Shown here piece by piece: positions 1 to 11,558 of a DNA stretch of 64,000 bases. The DNA lies in NCBI RefSeq assembly GCF_901000735.1, contig NC_081542.1, positions 30,486,838 to 30,550,837 on the forward strand, in the 5' to 3' direction. Below the pieces are notes generated by a model, which saw only the letters and a program-made list of their open reading frames with translations, was not told the DNA's origin and did not search any database. The stretch comes from Corylus avellana (taxonomy: Eukaryota > Streptophyta > Magnoliopsida > Fagales > Betulaceae). Position numbers and translations under genes: made by a program. The first letter of the stretch is position 1. Each line of letters starts with the position of its first letter.

Positions 1-828
1 TTTCTTTTGTTACTCTTATTAAACCCAGGACTCTGTCATCCAAATTGATTTTATTAACTAATCCATACCACATGCATATGTTGATCAGGCAAACACATAT
101 GAGGAATTCAAGAAAACAAGAATTAATCAAGTGAAATACAGCAAAGTATAATTGTAGCGAAGACGCCAATATTGAAATCCTATATAGACATGACTAGGGC
201 TTCAATCTAGCCCCAATTAAAATATAAACTACATAACAAAAATAAAAGGGGGAAGAGAAGAAAAACCCAAATTCCTTTTTATCTAGCCTTCAGTTCCTTT
301 CCAGAGCATGTGTCACTTTCTCCCCACCTTTTTCCTAGAAGCTAAAAGGTCTATTTATAGGCCTAAAGAAATCCTAAAACCCCTAGTAAACCAAAAAAAT
401 TTGTAGGGATTAGTCCTATTACAAGTGGGACTTGGAATACCCTAATATGGAAGGAAAGGGAATTCTGGCCGCAGCTAACTTGCTCTTCACGCATAGGTAC
501 GATTGATCGCAACTCGTGTGCACTCGATCGCACGTCTGCGGTCGAGTCTCCTTGTGTGAGCATGAGTGCATGCCTTGCGCTCATCTAGCCATTCCGCTTG
601 TAGTGCGCTTGATCGCAGGTTCCCTGCGATCGATCACACTACTAGAGCCTCCAGCTTTTCCCAAATTTGCTCTTTAAGCCCAATACTTCCAGAATTGCTT
701 CCTTTTCTTCCAAAAGCCTATAAAAACATAGAAACACATAAAAGAACTAAAATGGCATAAACTAACGAAACTAAGGAATTAACAAATACAAGTTAAGGGC
801 TAAAATATGAATATTTTGGCACTTAACA
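1..828 (-). mobile_element. Partial LTR, Athila-like gypsy family A
   Basis: On the minus strand this begins with TGTTAAGTGC at 828 and matches the LTR split between 48038-48315 and 62272-63349, including the GATCGATC-rich segment near 540-640 and the motif around a TATA box (TATAAATA on the minus strand, 352-359). The far end runs off the window, so I cannot say whether it is a solo LTR or part of an element. It abuts the internal region of another gypsy element at 829. The family assignment rests on the tRNA-Asp-type PBS seen beside the other copy. Confidence 0.75.
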
Positions 829-860
829 GAACCTTATAACCTTTGCTCTGATACTAAAAT
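829..860 (-). other. Remnant gypsy internal sequence with tRNA-Met-type PBS
   Basis: Read on the minus strand, the bases next to the LTR end at 861 give TAGTATCAGAGC, one base from the usual plant LTR-element primer-binding site TGGTATCAGAGC (initiator tRNA-Met). Only about 32 bp of the internal region remain before the Athila-like LTR starts, so the rest of this element was displaced by, or lies beyond, that insertion. Confidence 0.6.
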
Positions 861-2159
861 TGTAACATCCCCAGTCCGTTAGGGTTAGGTTTGTTAATCC
901 TTTTTCTTACTCGCAAAGATCCATAAGGTTTGTCAATTATTAAAGATTAGTATAAAATGAATGCATGAAACTCTAGAATATCACGTCCTTAAAAATAAAC
1001 TAAAAAATTCATCCTTAACAAAAATATGTCTCACAAATGATAATAACGTTCCTTACTAAAATAAATTCATCACTCTCTGAAAGAAAACTGTGCCACCGCA
1101 CTTATTAACTTGACTAATATGAAATCACATTAAATTCCTAAATACGCCCTCCCCTATTCCGGCCTCCTAATGCAACCTGATCACCACCTGAAACAAGAAA
1201 TAAAATTGATGAGCCCAAAGGGGGCCCAATAAGTGAAATCCACAACCATAAGTAGTTTTACTCCTTGTCCTGTTTTGAAAATTGGAACTCATAACTACAT
1301 ATGTCCCCAGTATATTTTTAAGAAAAATAGAAAGCACATAAAATATGTTATCATCAATAAAATTCTTTATAGTCTTTATCTCATACTAGAGCCCATGTAT
1401 ACTGTTACCCCCGTATACTAGGGTTGCGCGGTCCTTGCGACCTGGGATGAGATACTGTGGCTGCAACCCGTCCCCTTGGCTAGCCGATGAACACTGGGTG
1501 CACTCAGCATGGCAAAAAAATACTATGATGGAACCACCTGTTGGTAGAGCCTCTTTCAGCGGTTGCACCTCCATCCTTAGCTTCGGTATCGAGCTTCTTT
1601 CTTGTTTCTCTTGGGGCCAAAAATACTCTCCTCCATACATATGCCCTCATTTTATAACTTTTTTCTCATTTCTTGTACTTCTCTTGATACTTCTCTTGAT
1701 ACATCATAGGCATCATGTGGGAGGGTTTATTATCATTTTCTCAAAATTCTCTTTATCAACATCACTATTTTCAAAATGTTTCTTTTTCTCGAACTTGTCA
1801 TGCATTCAACATAATTTCATAATATAAACAAAATAATCATTTGCAGTTTGAAACAAATTTGCATAAATAGCATGACATGATAATTTTTTTGGAAGGGATA
1901 GTAAATTCCTTTACCTCTTGACGACAGCTAAGAAATTCCTCTGACTGCTAACTGATCGTGAAGGAAATACAAACACATTACTACCCTCATACATGTCACA
2001 GTACGGCATTCTATTCCCACTATGAGTTGGCTTGCTAATCACTTGAGAATGAACTTACTTAGGTATTTAGGTATGCTTTCCAATAAATTCCAGAATTTAT
2101 CTTCTATCATAGGACTCATATAAGATATACCATATATCTTAATGTACTTTAAATTATTC

Positions 2160-2420
2160 TTTTTATATATTTTCTCTAAACTATTCTATATTTACCTATA
2201 TATATAAATAAGTACACTTTAACCCTGCCCTGCATATATATATATACACCCGTCAAAATGCTATATATATATATATATATGAACAACCTAAATCTATATA
2301 TGTGTTGATATATTTTAAAGTACCCCATATGTATATGTTTATCAATACCTCAAATTAATATATTTATATCTTTATATTTTAAAGTATTGATGTAAAGTGT
2401 ATATATATATATACTTTACA
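2160..2420. repeat. AT-rich low-complexity tract with (TA)n runs
   Basis: Several short TA dinucleotide runs (near 2237-2248, 2262-2280 and 2400-2412) are separated by AT-rich sequence inside the long LTR. Confidence 0.8.
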
Positions 2421-2947
2421 TCATTCTAGATATATGCACACATGTGACAGTGATTATTTGTAGGTCTATAGCTTGAGTGCCAAAGGAAAAATACATTAAT
2501 GTTTTATTGGGAGAACCCTGCTTAAATGCTAACAGAGAAGGCTTGGTTCAAAATATAAGCATGGCATATGATAACAATTTATTCCCACAAGAGACAAGGT
2601 AAGTGTAAGATATGGTTGCACGTGAATGGTAAAAAAAACAATCTCTCTTTCCCACTACAAGACAACACGGAAACCAAGGCAAAAACTACAATTTTGACTC
2701 ACAATTGTGCCCTGAAATGAGTATAGATATAAGATGAAGAAAAAGCAAATTTTGAGGAAAATAAACCATATCTGACAGGATTGTATGAATGAATAGCAGA
2801 GAGAGCGACGAAGGAATATGAGAGTGGCCTTTTGCTCTAGGGTTTGTCTTATTCTTAAATAGGTTGGACAAAAGTAAAAATAACGAAAAGGGTTTTCAAA
2901 CGGTAGGCGGCACTTAGTGCTTTCATTTTTTTTTTCTTTTCTTTATC

Positions 2948-2988
2948 TTATTATTATTATTACTATTATTGTATTTTATTCTTTATTA

Positions 2989-3022
<34 letters not shown>
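2948..3022. repeat. (ATT)n microsatellite
   Basis: A trinucleotide ATT tract, imperfect at first and then an uninterrupted run from about 2988 to 3020. Confidence 0.9.
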
Positions 3023-3123
3023 TTTTATTCATCCATTCTCATTGTTAACTTAAGCCAACCCTTTTTAAAAATCTATGAGTCAACTAAAAATACCCTAAAA
3101 GGACTTAGGATTGTCACAATATT

Positions 3124-4032
3124 TATAACACCCCGGTCCCATATTGGAAAGATGAGAAGAAGCCCACATAGAGTGGGTGGTTTATAAAGATAGTCATGGG
3201 TGCTACGTCCCACATTGCCCAGTTTTTAGGTGAAACTGGGCTTTATAATGATTTCTAAGGAAGCTTAAATTGACTAGTCCTTTTGTGGTGATAGCGCAAA
3301 TGTTACCATCAAATCACTGTCGATAGATGGGCCAACGTGGACGTTGGTTGCGAAAACGTTGTGGTGTGTTTCTGATGTAAATTTATCAGTACTTGGAATT
3401 ACATGATGAAGACCCACGCAGATGTACGTGTGGAGGCACCCCGAGGAATCAAGACAAGATAATAAACTTGTGCGGAAGCTGAAGCCCGTCCGAACGAGGA
3501 GACGCATCTATCCGGACATGAGTGAACCCAAGAGCCTCGTCCGGAGTCTCATCTCATGTAAGTCCAGACGAGCTTAAACCCGAGAGCCTCGTCTGGACCT
3601 CGTCTAACGCACGTCCAGACAAGTCTAAACCCAAGAGCCTCGTCTGAAGTCCTAGTCAGAAGCCCGTCTGGATGCTTATCTTATTTTTTGTTATTTACTA
3701 CTTTATTTTCCTAACCATCCGGAAGGCATTATGTCCTATCTGGACGGCAGCGTAGACTCATAAACCAACTTTAATTATGTTTTCTATTAGGTTTAGGTTT
3801 CTTGGGGCTAAAAATATATGTTTTTAACCACGAGAACATAGTTTTTGATTATTATTTGGTTTTCTTCAATAAGAATACTCAGAATTGAGTTTCTTCTTTA
3901 TTTTCCTTCAAATCCTAGATAGTATCTAGCATTTAGAGAAGATTTCTTTGATTTGTTAATAGTCTCCCGATCTTAGGAATATTTACCCCTTCTTCTTGCA
4001 ATTATTCCTGTCTATCACGAGCTTACGCTGCA
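3124..4032 (+). mobile_element. 5' LTR of a gypsy element (family C)
   Basis: The segment ends in TGCA three bases before a clear tRNA-Met-type PBS. Its start (TATAACACCCC, probably a mutated TG start) and the following compact promoter-like sequence resemble other plant gypsy LTRs. Bases 3500-3680 hold three imperfect copies of a roughly 60-bp unit built around GAGCCTCGTC. The last 0.4 kb reappear inverted at 47628-48037. The 5' boundary is approximate. Confidence 0.65.
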
Positions 4033-4037
4033 TTAGT

Positions 4038-4049
4038 TGGTATCAGAAC
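4038..4049 (+). other. tRNA-Met primer-binding site
   Basis: TGGTATCAGAAC lies a few bases after the LTR end. It matches the 3' end complement of initiator tRNA-Met apart from one base. Confidence 0.85.
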
Positions 4050-4063
4050 CCAAATTTCTTTCC

Positions 4064-5938
4064 ATGGCTCCAGTCACAAGAGGAATGGGCAACCGCTATA
4101 CAAACTTCGAAGACGTCTATAGTCACGAGGAGGCAGTTCGTGAAGAACAATCAGTGGCACGAGCGCACCATGTGGATGCACAATTTCAGACTTTGAGGGA
4201 TCAAATCGAACCCCTCACTATTCAATTGTCCAACATGGGTGGTCACAACGGACATCGTCATCAACCCTCATCGCACGATTCTGAGGAGGAAGACGAACAA
4301 AGTGATGGGAATGGATCTGGAAACCCTTTTGCAGAGCACCGAACACACGGGCGTCAACCTCCTGTGCAAGCTCGTGCCAATCGGTGGGAGATCGGTTTCA
4401 AACTCGATATTCCAGAATTCCAATGGGGTCTACAACCCTAAGAATTTTTGGATTGGGTAGCAGCCATTAGAGAGATTCTTGAGTTCAAGGGGGTGCCCGA
4501 GGATCGACGAGTTTCTTCGGTCGCAACCAAGTTTTGAGGAAGAGCGGCAGCATGGTGCAAGCAATTGAAGCAATCCAAAGTGTGGCGGGGCAAGGGAAAG
4601 ATCAACAATTGGGACAAACTGTTGAAACACATGTGGCCAACCTGTTGGCCTTACAACTACACCCAACCCATGTATCAACAGCTGTAGAATTTAAGCCAAG
4701 GTTCGAAGTACGTGGATGAGTACACGGAAAAATTCTACAAACTGTTGATGCGTGTTGATTTGGGAGAATCTGACGTGCAACTAGTGTCCCGATACATTGG
4801 AGGTTTGCGACAATAGGTACAAGATTATTTGAACCTCTTTGATCCCGTCAATGTGTCGGAGGCCCATCAAAGGGCGCTGTTGCTAGAGAAGATGATCCCA
4901 TGAGGACCTTCGGGCCTATTTGGCCGTGGAGCTGGAGGGAGCAAAAAAGGGTCAAGTGGGCCATTCACGGCTCAAAGCACCACTCAACCTACAAGTCAAA
5001 ATTGGGTTCCAACAACAATGGGACCACCTAACCGATTTGGAGCAACTAGTGGGCTTAAATGCTTTTGATGTAGCGAACCAGGCCACCGGATGGCGGATTG
5101 TCGCAAGGGGGAGAAATATGGTAAGGGTCTACTTATTGACTCGGGAGAAGCCTTTGATGAACAAGGTGACAAGAAAGAACAAGAGGCAAACTTCGATGAC
5201 TACGTCGAGGTCGATGAAGAATTTGTTATCGGGGATGACAGTCCTCTCTTGATGGTTAGGAGGGTGTGTTTTACACCCCAGAAGGTAGAAGGTGACAATG
5301 GGTAGTGCCACAATCTTTTTCACTCAACATGCACTATAGGGGGCAAGGTATGCAAGCTCGTCATTAACGAGGGCAATTGCGTGAATGTCATGGCTGAAGA
5401 GGCGGTCCGGAAATTGGCCTGCGAGATGGAGAAACACCCTACACCATACCAGTTGGAGTGGCTTAAGAAGGGAAATTAGGTAATAGTATCTAAACGTTGC
5501 CTTGTGTCTTTTTCAATTGGGGCCAAATATAAAGAAAAGACATGGTGTGATGTGGTGGCCATGGACGCATGCCACTTATTGCTAGGAAGACCATGGCAAT
5601 ACAATAGGAATGCTCACCATGATGGAAGGAAGAACACCTATAGCTTCTTGGTGGATAATGTGAAGCTAACACTACTACCTAGGCCAGGTGACGGACCCAA
5701 ACCTTCAAAAGGGGCGAGCCAAACCCTTTTGTCCAAACAAGAGTTCATCAAGGAGATGTAAGACTCAGAGTGTGTGTACTTACTATATGGGAAACGAGGC
5801 AACACCACGGACTTGGTGCGAGAGTCAGTTAGGGGTTATTCGAAGAGTTTGCTGATTTGTTCCCAGTAGAATTACCCGAGGAGCTACCACCTCTTCGTAA
5901 CATCCAACACCAAATTGATTTGGTGCCCGAGTCTAGAG
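4064..5938 (+). pseudogene. Decayed gypsy gag-protease ORF (family C)
   Basis: The ATG at 4064, just after the PBS, opens a polyprotein frame. A charged N-terminus is followed by a retrotransposon gag core (DEYTEKFYKLLMRVDLGESD at about 4716-4775), then a CCHC zinc knuckle (C-x2-C-x4-H-x4-C, about 5058-5100) and a protease-like region ending in LLGRPWQYNRNAHHDGRKN (about 5578-5634), the signature seen in chromoviral and related gypsy elements. The frame carries in-frame stops near 4439, 4535, 4687 and 4816, and another inside the zinc knuckle. The usual protease aspartate motif reads NEGN. The sequence stops just before reverse transcriptase (LPPLRNIQHQIDLVPESRV at about 5887-5940). It is dead and truncated. 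Confidence 0.85.
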
Positions 5939-6224
5939 TAGTGACCCAAATAATTAACTAAGCTTAGGTAGCTTAGTTAGATGATTAATTTGGGTGTTAG
6001 GTCACTAGGTTCGGCTGAAGGGCCATTTTAGAAATTTTAGAATTTTTGACCATACGTACACCCTAATAGTATCGTACATATGCTCTTGTCTTCAAAGTGG
6101 ACGTATGTTGGGGGACCACCATATGTACGCTGACTTTTGGATAACCCATGTATAATACCTAGGCATATGCTACAGTTTTTGGTCCGCTGGGTAAACAGTA
6201 CCATACGTACGCCCCAATACTACC
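5939..6224. other. Unassigned sequence up to the assembly gap
   Basis: It starts with an imperfect inverted repeat (GTGACCCAAAT at about 5940, GGTCAC at about 6000). Further on, several CATACGTACG-like motifs recur every few tens of bases. No ORF is convincing. It could be an LTR cut by the gap. Confidence 0.4.
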
Positions 6225-6324
6225 NNNNNNNNNNNNNNNNNNNNNNNNNNNNNNNNNNNNNNNNNNNNNNNNNNNNNNNNNNNNNNNNNNNNNNNNNNNN
6301 NNNNNNNNNNNNNNNNNNNNNNNN
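6225..6324. other. Assembly gap (100 N)
   Basis: Exactly 100 N, the conventional size for a scaffold gap of unknown length. The duplicated block starts at its right edge. Confidence 0.99.
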
Positions 6325-7411
6325 ATACACACAATCAATGAATAGGTGTAACCCATCTTCGGTTGGCATGGATTATCTACCTAAATTACACAAAACTAGG
6401 GTGTAGTACAATCCGTCTTCCCTAGGCATGGCCTATCAAATCCTATTGATCATATGTCAATTAAACCCATTGTATAACCATCATCCTCATAGTCACAGAA
6501 AACAAGAATGATTTGAGATCAACAAAAGTAAAATACTTTCTAATACAAGAGAAGAATTTCACAAATATTGATTTTGAAATTTAAGAACAATTGCATTTAA
6601 TAATTAAGAACAGAATCAAAAGGTAGCAATTCTCATAATTATACAATCAACATGCATAAATTGAAAATTTAGAAATTAAATACAATCAAACTATTGTGCT
6701 TGGATAGAGTTACATCAACACCCCACAAAGAGGTTTAGCTGCTCATGATCTTCTAAGCTCCAAAGACAATTTTCTGATTTCTAGCTCTAGGAAGTGGTGT
6801 GTCCTTTTTCTCAATGCTTAGAGGCCTATTTATAGGGCTTAGGAGAGTCCTAGAAGCCCTAGTAATCCTAGAAATTTCGGAGATTTAAGTCAAAGTCCAA
6901 TTTGGATAAAGAAAACCTAAGTCCAAATCAGAATAAGATTCGCCCAAAATTGCGTTCCTATCTTGCAGGGCGATTTTGGCATTGTGGAGCTCTGAATTAG
7001 GAAAATTATATTTCACAATGATTTGTAGAAAATTTGAGTTAGCTTTTGAATGCCGCTTGAATCACTTCAATTGAATATCTGAGCTGAAAGTTATGGCCAA
7101 AATACCGAGACGTATGAAGAATCCAAATTTGAATCCAATCCGATTTTGACTCCAATTTGAGAAATTCCGAATTAATCCTTTTCTTTTTTTGATTAAAATT
7201 AACCATGATTGGTTAAGTTTAACCTTATCTTCTAGGTCTTCCCAATTTGCCCTTTAAGCTTCGAACTTTTTCGAAAACGCTTTCTTTTCTTCCAAAAACC
7301 TAAAAAACAAAGAAAATACAAGAAGGAAGTAAAATGGAATAAATTAACCAAACTAAAAGGTTAACACATGTAAGTTAAGAGCTTAAAATATGAATATTTT
7401 AACACTTAACA
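6325..7411 (-). mobile_element. Solo LTR family B, copy 1 (cut by gap)
   Basis: Matches 34287-35373 with only a few differences. The LTR terminus is ACTTAACA at 7404-7411, followed by AGAGA, which in copy 2 is the 5-bp target-site duplication. The distal end is lost in the gap. Confidence 0.85.
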
Positions 7412-8146
7412 AGAGAGAACGTGTATTTTGATAAATGAGAGAGAAAACGTGTATTTTGAGTGAATGACAGAATGTGTGTTTTGAGTGTAGGTGGTTTAAT
7501 TCCTTTAGGCTAACTTCTAGGGATTTAAATTTAAAAGTATGTAGATAATAGATAAGATAAGGAGGATAAGATCTTTTCAAATAGTATGTTTGTTTTATTA
7601 AACCTTAGCCTATTAAACATAGTCGATGTAACTTAAGTTTTAGGGATTTTTTTTTTTTTTTTTTTTGTAGTTGTTTAGTGCCAGGTAGATTTATTTTATA
7701 GTTGTTGGATTTTTTTCATTTTGATCATTTTAGTTTTTAGTTTTTGGCATTTTGCATTTTCATCATTTTAGTTTTGCATATTTGATTCAAAAAAAAAAAA
7801 AAAAAAAAGCCAACCATATTTTTATGAAAATTGTAAACAATACAATTATACAAAACAAGGAAAAAAATATCATTATAATTTATAAAAAAAGCCCATATAG
7901 GTTTAGCCTTTTAGGCCTAACCAAAAAAAATGGAAAAAATTACAAAAATGCCATGCCCATAACAACCTCCCTGCCTTACCCAACTTGCAGTACCCGCCCC
8001 GTTCAACCTGCCCCACAAAACCCGAACCTGGGCAGATAGGGCTCACTTTTCCAGGGCAGCGGGTTGGATTTTCCAAACCCACAGAGTGCGGGTCGGGTAG
8101 GGGAAAAGGCGGATACTCGACTCGCCTTGACCCGTGCCCACCCCTA
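7412..8146. other. Non-coding 5' flank of the Mutator transposase, with a GC-rich insert
   Basis: 7412-7560 has short repeats of GAGAGAACGTGTATTTTGA type, homologous to 33710-33840. T and A homopolymers follow near 7650 and 7790. 7985-8143 is abruptly GC-rich and ends in CCGTGCCCACCCCT, a terminus-like motif seen in many plant genomes and possibly a hAT-type non-autonomous insert. No ORF is convincing here. Confidence 0.4.
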
Positions 8147-10768
8147 AGAAGAAGGATATGGAGATGAAGAAAATGGACAAGATGAAGTAGAGATTCCACT
8201 TCCATTAAATGATTTTGAAGTGACTGATGGAGAGGAGGAGGACATTTACGTCAGTCCCAAATGTGAAGAAGTTCTACGGGCGGCTCGGGAGGCTGGATAG
8301 AAGTGATTCCAACCATGGGGTGTATCATCATCATCTAAGAAGGAGGTTAACACTGTAAAGGGTAAATTCAAACAGCCGAATTAAGAGGATGTGGAAAGTC
8401 CTGAACTGTGTAGCTTAGAAAGTGAAGAAGAGGATGATGAAGGTACATCCAAACGCAATAGAAGGAAGTATCCGGAATGACAGGGATTGCATGACCTTAA
8501 AGAGAAGGTTGAATTACATTTGGGATAGCTATTTGCAAACCTATCTGAGTTTAAAGAAGCACTACAGCTGTATGTAGTACATAATTGCTTCGATTACACT
8601 TACATGCATAACGAGAAAAACCGTGTTTCAGCCTATTGTAAGAAAAAAATGTTGATGGAGAGTTTATGCGTCATGGAAGAATAATACTAAATACTTCCAA
8701 ATAAAGACACTAGTTGATGTTCATAACTGTGGAAGTCATTACTATAATAAACGAGCAACAATCAAGTGGGCAGCACACCGATACGTTGAAAACTTTAGAG
8801 ATCAAACTAATTGGAAGGCTAGTGCTTTAAAAGAGGCGGTTCGAAGGGATTACAATGTGGAGCTATCTTTGCTTGATTGCCACCACGCCAAAAGAATGGC
8901 ATTGAATTTGTTAACATGGACACATGATGAGCAGTACAAACTTACAAGAGCGTATTGTAATGCAATACGTAAGTGGAATCCCGGTAGCTCAACTTACATA
9001 CAAAGAGATGGTGTATTCTTCCAAATGATGTATGTTTAAGTGACTACTTGTAAGCGAGGTTTTTTGGCTAGATGTAGGCCGATAATATGTGTAGACACCT
9101 ACTTTATAAAAGGTCGTCATGGTGGGCAGCTACACATGCTACCATTGAACGGGATGAGAATGATGACATCTTCCCAATAGCATATGCTATATGTGAGACT
9201 AAAAATAGAGCCACATGGGCATGGATTTTAAACTTTGTTGGAGGATATTGGGAATCCAAGAGAGCACACATGGGCATTTATGTCTGACAGACAAAAGGTA
9301 ACAACCTGACATCCTAATTGAATGAATATTTAACATTTGTGACAACATTTGAATAACATATGTTAATTAAATTGTTCTCTTCTTACACAGGGACTAATGG
9401 AAGCCATGGAGTATTTGATGCTTGATGTAGAGCACAGATTATGTGTTAGACATTTGCATCGAAACTTTGAGAACAAGGGCTATAAGGGCAAGGCATACAA
9501 GGATGCATTGTGGGGTGCAGCTCAAGCAGCAAATGAAAATCAATTAAAGTACTACATGTCTGTGATAAAAGAAATGGATACTGTAGCCTATGATTACATC
9601 GAGAAGGTGGACCTAAAGATCTGGTCAAGGCATGCTTTCAGGGCATATAGTTGCGGTGATATACTTCTGAATAATATAGTTGAGACTTTCAATGCATAGG
9701 TACTTGAAGCTAGAGATTAGCCCATTCTTACTTGCATGAAGATGATAAGGTGGCAACTAATGAATCTGATTAGCCAAAAAAGGGTTGGTGTAGCAACGTC
9801 AACCAATAATATTTGTCCTAAGATTGTTAAAAAGTTAGATAGGAACTAGTCAGATGCTAGAAATTACATTTCCCACTGGAGTAACTACTTGACATTTGAG
9901 GTTGACCACAGTCATGAGACTATGAGAGTTGTCAATCTAAATTCAAGAACTTGTGGATGTGGTAGGTGGCAGTTGATTGGCATTCCATGCCCTTATGCTT
10001 GTTGTGCAATTTATGCAAATAGGAAAACTCCAGAGAGCTATGTAAGTAAGTGGTACTTCATGGATACATATAAGAAGTCATATGCATATAACATTGAGCC
10101 GATGCCTGGCCCTAAAGATTGGGCTATTGAAAATGATGTGGAACTCATAATGCCACCTTTACCCAAAAAACTTCGAGGTAGGCTGAAGAAGGTGAGAAAA
10201 AGAGGAGCTGATGAAAACAAGCTTGACGAAAGTGTTAAGGTCACTCAAAAAGGGTATGATGTACGGTATAGAAATTGCAATTAACTGGGCCATAACTCTA
10301 GGAGTGGCACCCAACCAAAGAATCCAAATAGGAAGATATGGCCAAAGAAGGTTAAGAAGATAAAGCCGAACACTTACACTGAGGTGAGTTTCTACATAAT
10401 ATTCTACGGTAATTTAACATTTGACATTTTTAATGTTTTTCATATTGGTTTTTTTGATTATATGATGTAATAGGGAGGTATGTCAAAGACAATGCATCCA
10501 ACTGACATACCCCAACCAGTTGCCATCCCAAGTGGACAAAGTAGGAGTTCCATCAAGCTAGATAGTAGGTAGAAGGTCAGCTAGGCTACAATCAATGGTG
10601 AGTTCCTCAATTTTGTTTGTTGTGTAGTAGATTCGACTGCCATATAGAGCTAATTTGTGTGCATATTGTTAATTGTATTGCCTATGTTGATGTAGGTTAG
10701 CCCATCACAGCCAGTGGGGCAACACCAACCTCATCCACAGCCAACACAATTCAAGACAACAGAATAGG
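8147..10768 (+). pseudogene. Mutator-like (MuDR/MURA) transposase, decayed, copy 1
   Basis: Fragments in order are an acidic N-terminus (8147-8450), a stretch like the MULE N-terminal domain (8530-8640), and the MULE catalytic core. The core reads VDTYFIKGRHGGQLHML (about 9092-9140), then IFPIAYAICETKNRATW, an intron at about 9297-9391, and GLMEAMEYLMLDVEHRLCVR through WSRHAFRAYSCGDILLNNI (9393-9690). A SWIM-type zinc finger, CGCGRWQLIGIPCPYACC (about 9957-10010), has tyrosine where histidine is usual. A basic tail with a degenerate zinc knuckle follows, with another intron near 10384-10474. In-frame stops occur at many points (for example 9037, 9697 and 9847) and there is a frame change near 9060-9150. 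Such transposases cut and move Mutator elements. This copy cannot make the protein. Confidence 0.88.
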
Positions 10769-10806
10769 GATTATATGAATATGACAATTATGTAATTTTT
10801 GTATAA

Positions 10807-10974
10807 AAGATGTGTCAAACTTTTTTATCTTAAATATGCCCCTTATAGTTTTTTTGTGACAATGTGGGTTAGTGGAAGTTTGTGGCATATTTGGATGGGT
10901 TAATGAAAGTAATTGTTTAGTTTGAATTTTTTGTTTTTTGTTTTTTGTTTTTTTTTTGCTTTTTTGCTTTTTTG

Positions 10975-11027
<53 letters not shown>

Positions 11028-11558
11028 TATTGTATTGTATTGTATTGGATGGATTATATTTTTTTTGTGGAATTTGTGACAAATATACATTGTGAAATAT
11101 TTGGGGATGGATTATATATATATTGTGGGTATGCAAAATGGTCCAAATTAGTATACCAACATGTTGTACAACTTGACAATGGGTATGGAAATTATGGTCA
11201 AATTTGGAATGTACATAATTTGGTCAAATTAAATTGTACTACTTCCCTACCCATTGTGCATACCCATATATGTACATGAATTCCATAAAATAACAACGTT
11301 TACATCAATTCATCCATTCATAGCTCATCAAGACACAATAATAACTCATCAATACATACAACATTAACAAAACATTTAGTTAATTAATGCAATAACACAC
11401 AAGTGTATAACTAATCACTTAGATAAATACAACATTACAAAATACTCATTTACTTAGTGCAATAATACCAATCGACACTATTATCAACCATGACAACCAT
11501 AAACCAAACATGAGAAATTTCTCTCTTGCGCTATACATATTATTCACCTTTTCTAGTA
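10807..11558. other. 3' flank of the Mutator transposase, homopolymer-rich
   Basis: The region contains a T-rich tract with (T)4-8G units and then about 45 T (10925-11030), a TTGTA pentamer run after it, and AT-rich sequence. No gene is seen. This sequence is absent after the second block copy, so it marks the end of the duplication. Confidence 0.6.

Larger units (their letters stand above)
861..3118 (-). mobile_element. Long LTR of a chromovirus-type gypsy element
   Basis: The segment starts TGTAACATCC and ends GTCACA on the plus strand, has TG/CA ends, and lies beside a tRNA-Met-type PBS. The length of about 2.26 kb and the start resemble other long chromovirus (Del/Tekay-like) LTRs in this window. 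It contains AT-rich simple repeats and no credible ORF. The right boundary at 3118 is chosen from the terminal CA and the start of a different LTR just beyond, so it is less certain than the left one. Confidence 0.55.
6325..10806 (+). repeat. 4.48 kb duplicated block, copy 1
   Basis: Aligns base for base with 34287-38770 (offset 27962-27964). By eye there are about a dozen substitutions plus one- or two-base differences in A/T homopolymers. It includes most of a solo LTR and the whole decayed Mutator transposase. The left edge coincides with the N gap; the right edge is where the second copy changes into CACTA sequence. Confidence 0.95.

Noticed and set aside
7903..8205. 100-residue minus-strand ORF repeated at 35867-36169
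   Set aside because: It spans the GC-rich insert and the antisense of the transposase N-terminus; its duplication only reflects the block duplication.
10900..11140. ORFs of 60-113 residues across 10900-11279 on both strands
   Set aside because: They are translations of a poly-T/poly-A tract and nearby AT-rich sequence, with no composition or motif of a real protein.
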